Shown here: in pieces, positions 51,353 to 53,273 of the stretch
How the letters are laid out: each line of letters begins with the position of its first letter
Numbering within the stretch: the stretch's first letter is position 1
NCBI GenBank assembly: GCA_948543815.1
Contig: CAOVHW010000007.1
Coordinates: 1-53,273, forward strand
Origin: an uncultured Eubacteriales bacterium
Lineage (GTDB): Bacteria > Bacillota > Clostridia > Lachnospirales > CAMVHY01
Length of the DNA: 53,273 nt
Reading direction: 5' to 3'
The notes under the pieces: model-generated
What the model saw: only the letters and a program-made list of their open reading frames with translations
What the model was told of the DNA's origin: nothing
Database searches by the model: none
Position numbers and translations under genes: made by a program

Positions 51353-53137
51353 ATGAATAAAAAAAATAGTTATCGAAAATTTTTGCCATGTCTAATTATT
51401 TTTATAAATATTTGTATGAACTTAGCTTTTATTTCAAAAGAAAATTTTTCAAATGAATATTACACTGCCGCCGTAAAAAGTATGCTTAAAAATTTCAAAA
51501 ATTTCTTTTTTGTTTCATTTGATCCATCAGGTTTTTTGACAGTTGATAAGCCACCGCTTGGTTTATGGTTACAAGCAATAAGTGCAAAAATTTTTGGACT
51601 AAATACTTTTGCAATTTTGTTGCCGTCAATAATTTCGAGTGCATTAGTTTGTTTTTTGATTTATAAAATAATATCTAATACATTTGGTGAAATATACGGC
51701 ATAATTTCTCAGATTGTATTTTGTTTTACGCCAATTGTTGTAGCAGTGAGCAGAACAAATAATCTTGATATGATATTAATGTTATTTATGACTCTCGCCA
51801 TTTATTTCGCAATAAAAAATCGTTTTATGATATCAATGATAATGTTAGGTTTGGCTTTTAATGTAAAAATGTTTCAAGCATATATGATTGCACCTGCGCT
51901 GATTGTTTACTTTTTTATGACAAATAAATTCAATTTAAAAACTCTCGGGAAGTTTTTGATTTCATTACTTATATTGTTTGTTGTATCATTCAGTTGGACG
52001 GCAATTGTTGAATTAACACCAAAAGATTCACGGCCATTTATTGGTGGAAGTGGCAGTGATAATTCTGTAATAAGTTTAATGTTTGGACACAATGGTTTTG
52101 ACAGATTGTTTGGCAAAAAAATGGAAAACAAAAATAAATTTGAATTCAAATCAAAAATTGATAATGAGTTTCAAAAAAATTTTATGAGAAGTTATAAAAA
52201 TGATAAAAAATCAAGAGGTTTTGACGAAACAGGAAATCCGGGATTTTTTAGATTATTTAATTTAACTGGCGCATCAATGTATGAACAAATTTCATGGTTA
52301 ATTATTCCGGCATTATTTAGTGTTGTTGCAATAATTTTTTATAAAAAATTACAATTTTTAACCATCGAACAAATTAAAGTAATTATTTTGTGGAGTATTT
52401 GTATTTTGCCGATGATAATATTTTTTAACATTGCAGGATTTTTTCATAGATACTATTTGGCAATGATGGCCCCAAGTATTGCTTGTTTATTCGCAACGAC
52501 TTGTTATATATTAAAAAATATTTCGCAAAAGCTACAAAATATTTTTGTTCCGATTTTGTATGTTTTTACATTTTTTATTCAAATATGTTTTGTTGTACAA
52601 AATGGACAATACTGGCTTTTTATAATCATGTTGATAGAATTTATTTTATCAACTATATTATTTTTGTTACATAAAAAAATTTTATTTATTTCTATTTTAA
52701 TTTCGTTAATAACGGCACCATTTATCTGGTCATTTTATCCAATTTTGGGAAAATTAAATTCCGTTATGCCTACAGCAGAAATTAACGAAAAAAATTTTAA
52801 CTTTAAACAGAAAAATGATTCTATATTAAAAGAATTTTTGTTAAATAATGCAAGTGATGAAAAATATTTTTTTATTATTTCAAATTGTAATGTCGCAGCT
52901 AATTTAATTTTAAATACTGATTTGAATATTATATTGGCAAATGGATTTGAGGGAACAGATCAAGCTCTTACACTTGAAAAATTAAAAACAATGATTAAAA
53001 ATAATCAGGTAAAATATTACATGGGGAATAACGCATTTAAAGCAAATAACGCAATAAATGATTGGGTTAAAGAAAATGCAACTATTATTTATATCGATGA
53101 TTTTAATAATAAAAAATTGTATTGCTTTCAAAATTAA
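51353..53137 (+). CDS. GT39/ArnT-like membrane glycosyltransferase
   Basis: 594 residues with about 11-12 membrane helices. The first extracytoplasmic loop has FDPSGFLTVDKPPLGLWLQ, with the Asp and the PPLG motif of the PMT/ArnT superfamily, and SRTNNLDMILMLF follows. The C-terminal domain of about 100 residues is soluble and carries a nucleotide-sugar-independent fold, as in YkcB-type proteins. These enzymes use polyprenyl-phosphate sugars outside the membrane. The acceptor is unknown. The ribosome site GGGTGAT is weak. The 3' end is followed by repeat copy D. Confidence 0.88.
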   Translation: MNKKNSYRKFLPCLIIFINICMNLAFISKENFSNEYYTAAVKSMLKNFKNFFFVSFDPSGFLTVDKPPLGLWLQAISAKIFGLNTFAILLPSIISSALVCFLIYKIISNTFGEIYGIISQIVFCFTPIVVAVSRTNNLDMILMLFMTLAIYFAIKNRFMISMIMLGLAFNVKMFQAYMIAPALIVYFFMTNKFNLKTLGKFLISLLILFVVSFSWTAIVELTPKDSRPFIGGSGSDNSVISLMFGHNGFDRLFGKKMENKNKFEFKSKIDNEFQKNFMRSYKNDKKSRGFDETGNPGFFRLFNLTGASMYEQISWLIIPALFSVVAIIFYKKLQFLTIEQIKVIILWSICILPMIIFFNIAGFFHRYYLAMMAPSIACLFATTCYILKNISQKLQNIFVPILYVFTFFIQICFVVQNGQYWLFIIMLIEFILSTILFLLHKKILFISILISLITAPFIWSFYPILGKLNSVMPTAEINEKNFNFKQKNDSILKEFLLNNASDEKYFFIISNCNVAANLILNTDLNIILANGFEGTDQALTLEKLKTMIKNNQVKYYMGNNAFKANNAINDWVKENATIIYIDDFNNKKLYCFQN

Positions 53138-53163
53138 AATTAAATTTTTATAAAAAATTTATC

Positions 53164-53273
53164 GTTTTTAAAACCTTTACTTTTTTTCTTTGAAAAGAAA
53201 AAAGTAAAACAAAAAAAGAAACTTTATAAAAAATCTTTGTGTGAAACCACACAAAGATTTTTTGTTAAAGTTC
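53164..53273. repeat. Three-hairpin repeat, copy D (cut by the window end)
   Basis: The left arm TTTTAAAACCTTTAC leads into hairpin TTTTTTCTTT/GAAAAGAAAA and then AGTAAAACAAAAAAAGAAACTT, shared with copy A. The core ATCTTTGTGTG..CACACAAAGAT spans about 53232-53259. GTTAAAGTTC at the very end matches the start of the right arm of copies A and C. Copies C and D share the variant core with TGTGTG. Confidence 0.82.

Overview
The window is about 53 kb of very AT-rich DNA (roughly 30% GC by eye) from a low-GC Firmicute of an endospore-forming lineage. The spore markers are a DUF2508-bofA pair, spmA-spmB, a SpoIID-family gene and a catalytically degenerate M23 protein resembling SpoIIQ. SLH-domain proteins and a glycosyltransferase-CsaB fusion point to an S-layer-type envelope. 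The gene set fits Negativicutes slightly better than Clostridia, but no 16S or LPS gene is present to decide. There is no prophage, CRISPR array or intact transposon.

Layout. 1-2,930: 3' end of tRNA-Ala, a repeat element, and an unrecognised 845-aa protein. 2,931-7,356: str operon on the minus strand (rpsL, rpsG, fusA, tuf), not preceded by rpoBC. 7,416-12,482: SpoIIQ-like gene, divergent from priA-def-fmt-metallopeptidase. 12,485-15,754: unknown protein and a polar amino-acid ABC transporter. 15,865-21,801: envelope polysaccharide operon (glycosyltransferase, two DUF4330-like anchored proteins, glycosyltransferase-CsaB fusion, WecG/TagA enzyme, SLH-like protein), whose last gene overlaps bofA tail to tail. 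22,210-26,556: coiled-coil protein behind two promoters, MurJ-type flippase, a strongly signposted 86-aa gene, spmAB. 26,618-34,168: large SLH surface protein flanked by two repeat copies, a minimal type IV pilin locus, a propeller-like protein. 34,194-39,192: glgC-glgD, lspA, a glycosyltransferase and an LPG-synthase-like membrane protein. 39,228-43,211: a YiiX-type cysteine hydrolase lipoprotein followed by three tandem membrane-anchored propeller-like paralogues. 43,296-49,074: rpmF, spoIID, queA, a coiled-coil gene pair, rodA. 49,153-53,137: Rrf2 regulator, NifS, IscU, a GT39-family glycosyltransferase. The window ends in another repeat copy.

The core genes are ordinary. The most unusual material is: (i) the hydrolase plus triplicated propeller locus, whose spacers are readable copies of the hydrolase gene's last codons and whose third copy is a mosaic of the other two; (ii) a repeat of about 140 bp, present four times, built of three hairpins, with perfect 12-bp outer arms in one copy, and with arms that form the 3' ends of neighbouring genes; (iii) several cytosolic-looking accessory proteins of unknown function (845, 341, 220, about 314 and 86 aa), each apparently an independent transcription unit; (iv) a 94-bp antisense overlap between bofA and the last gene of the polysaccharide operon.
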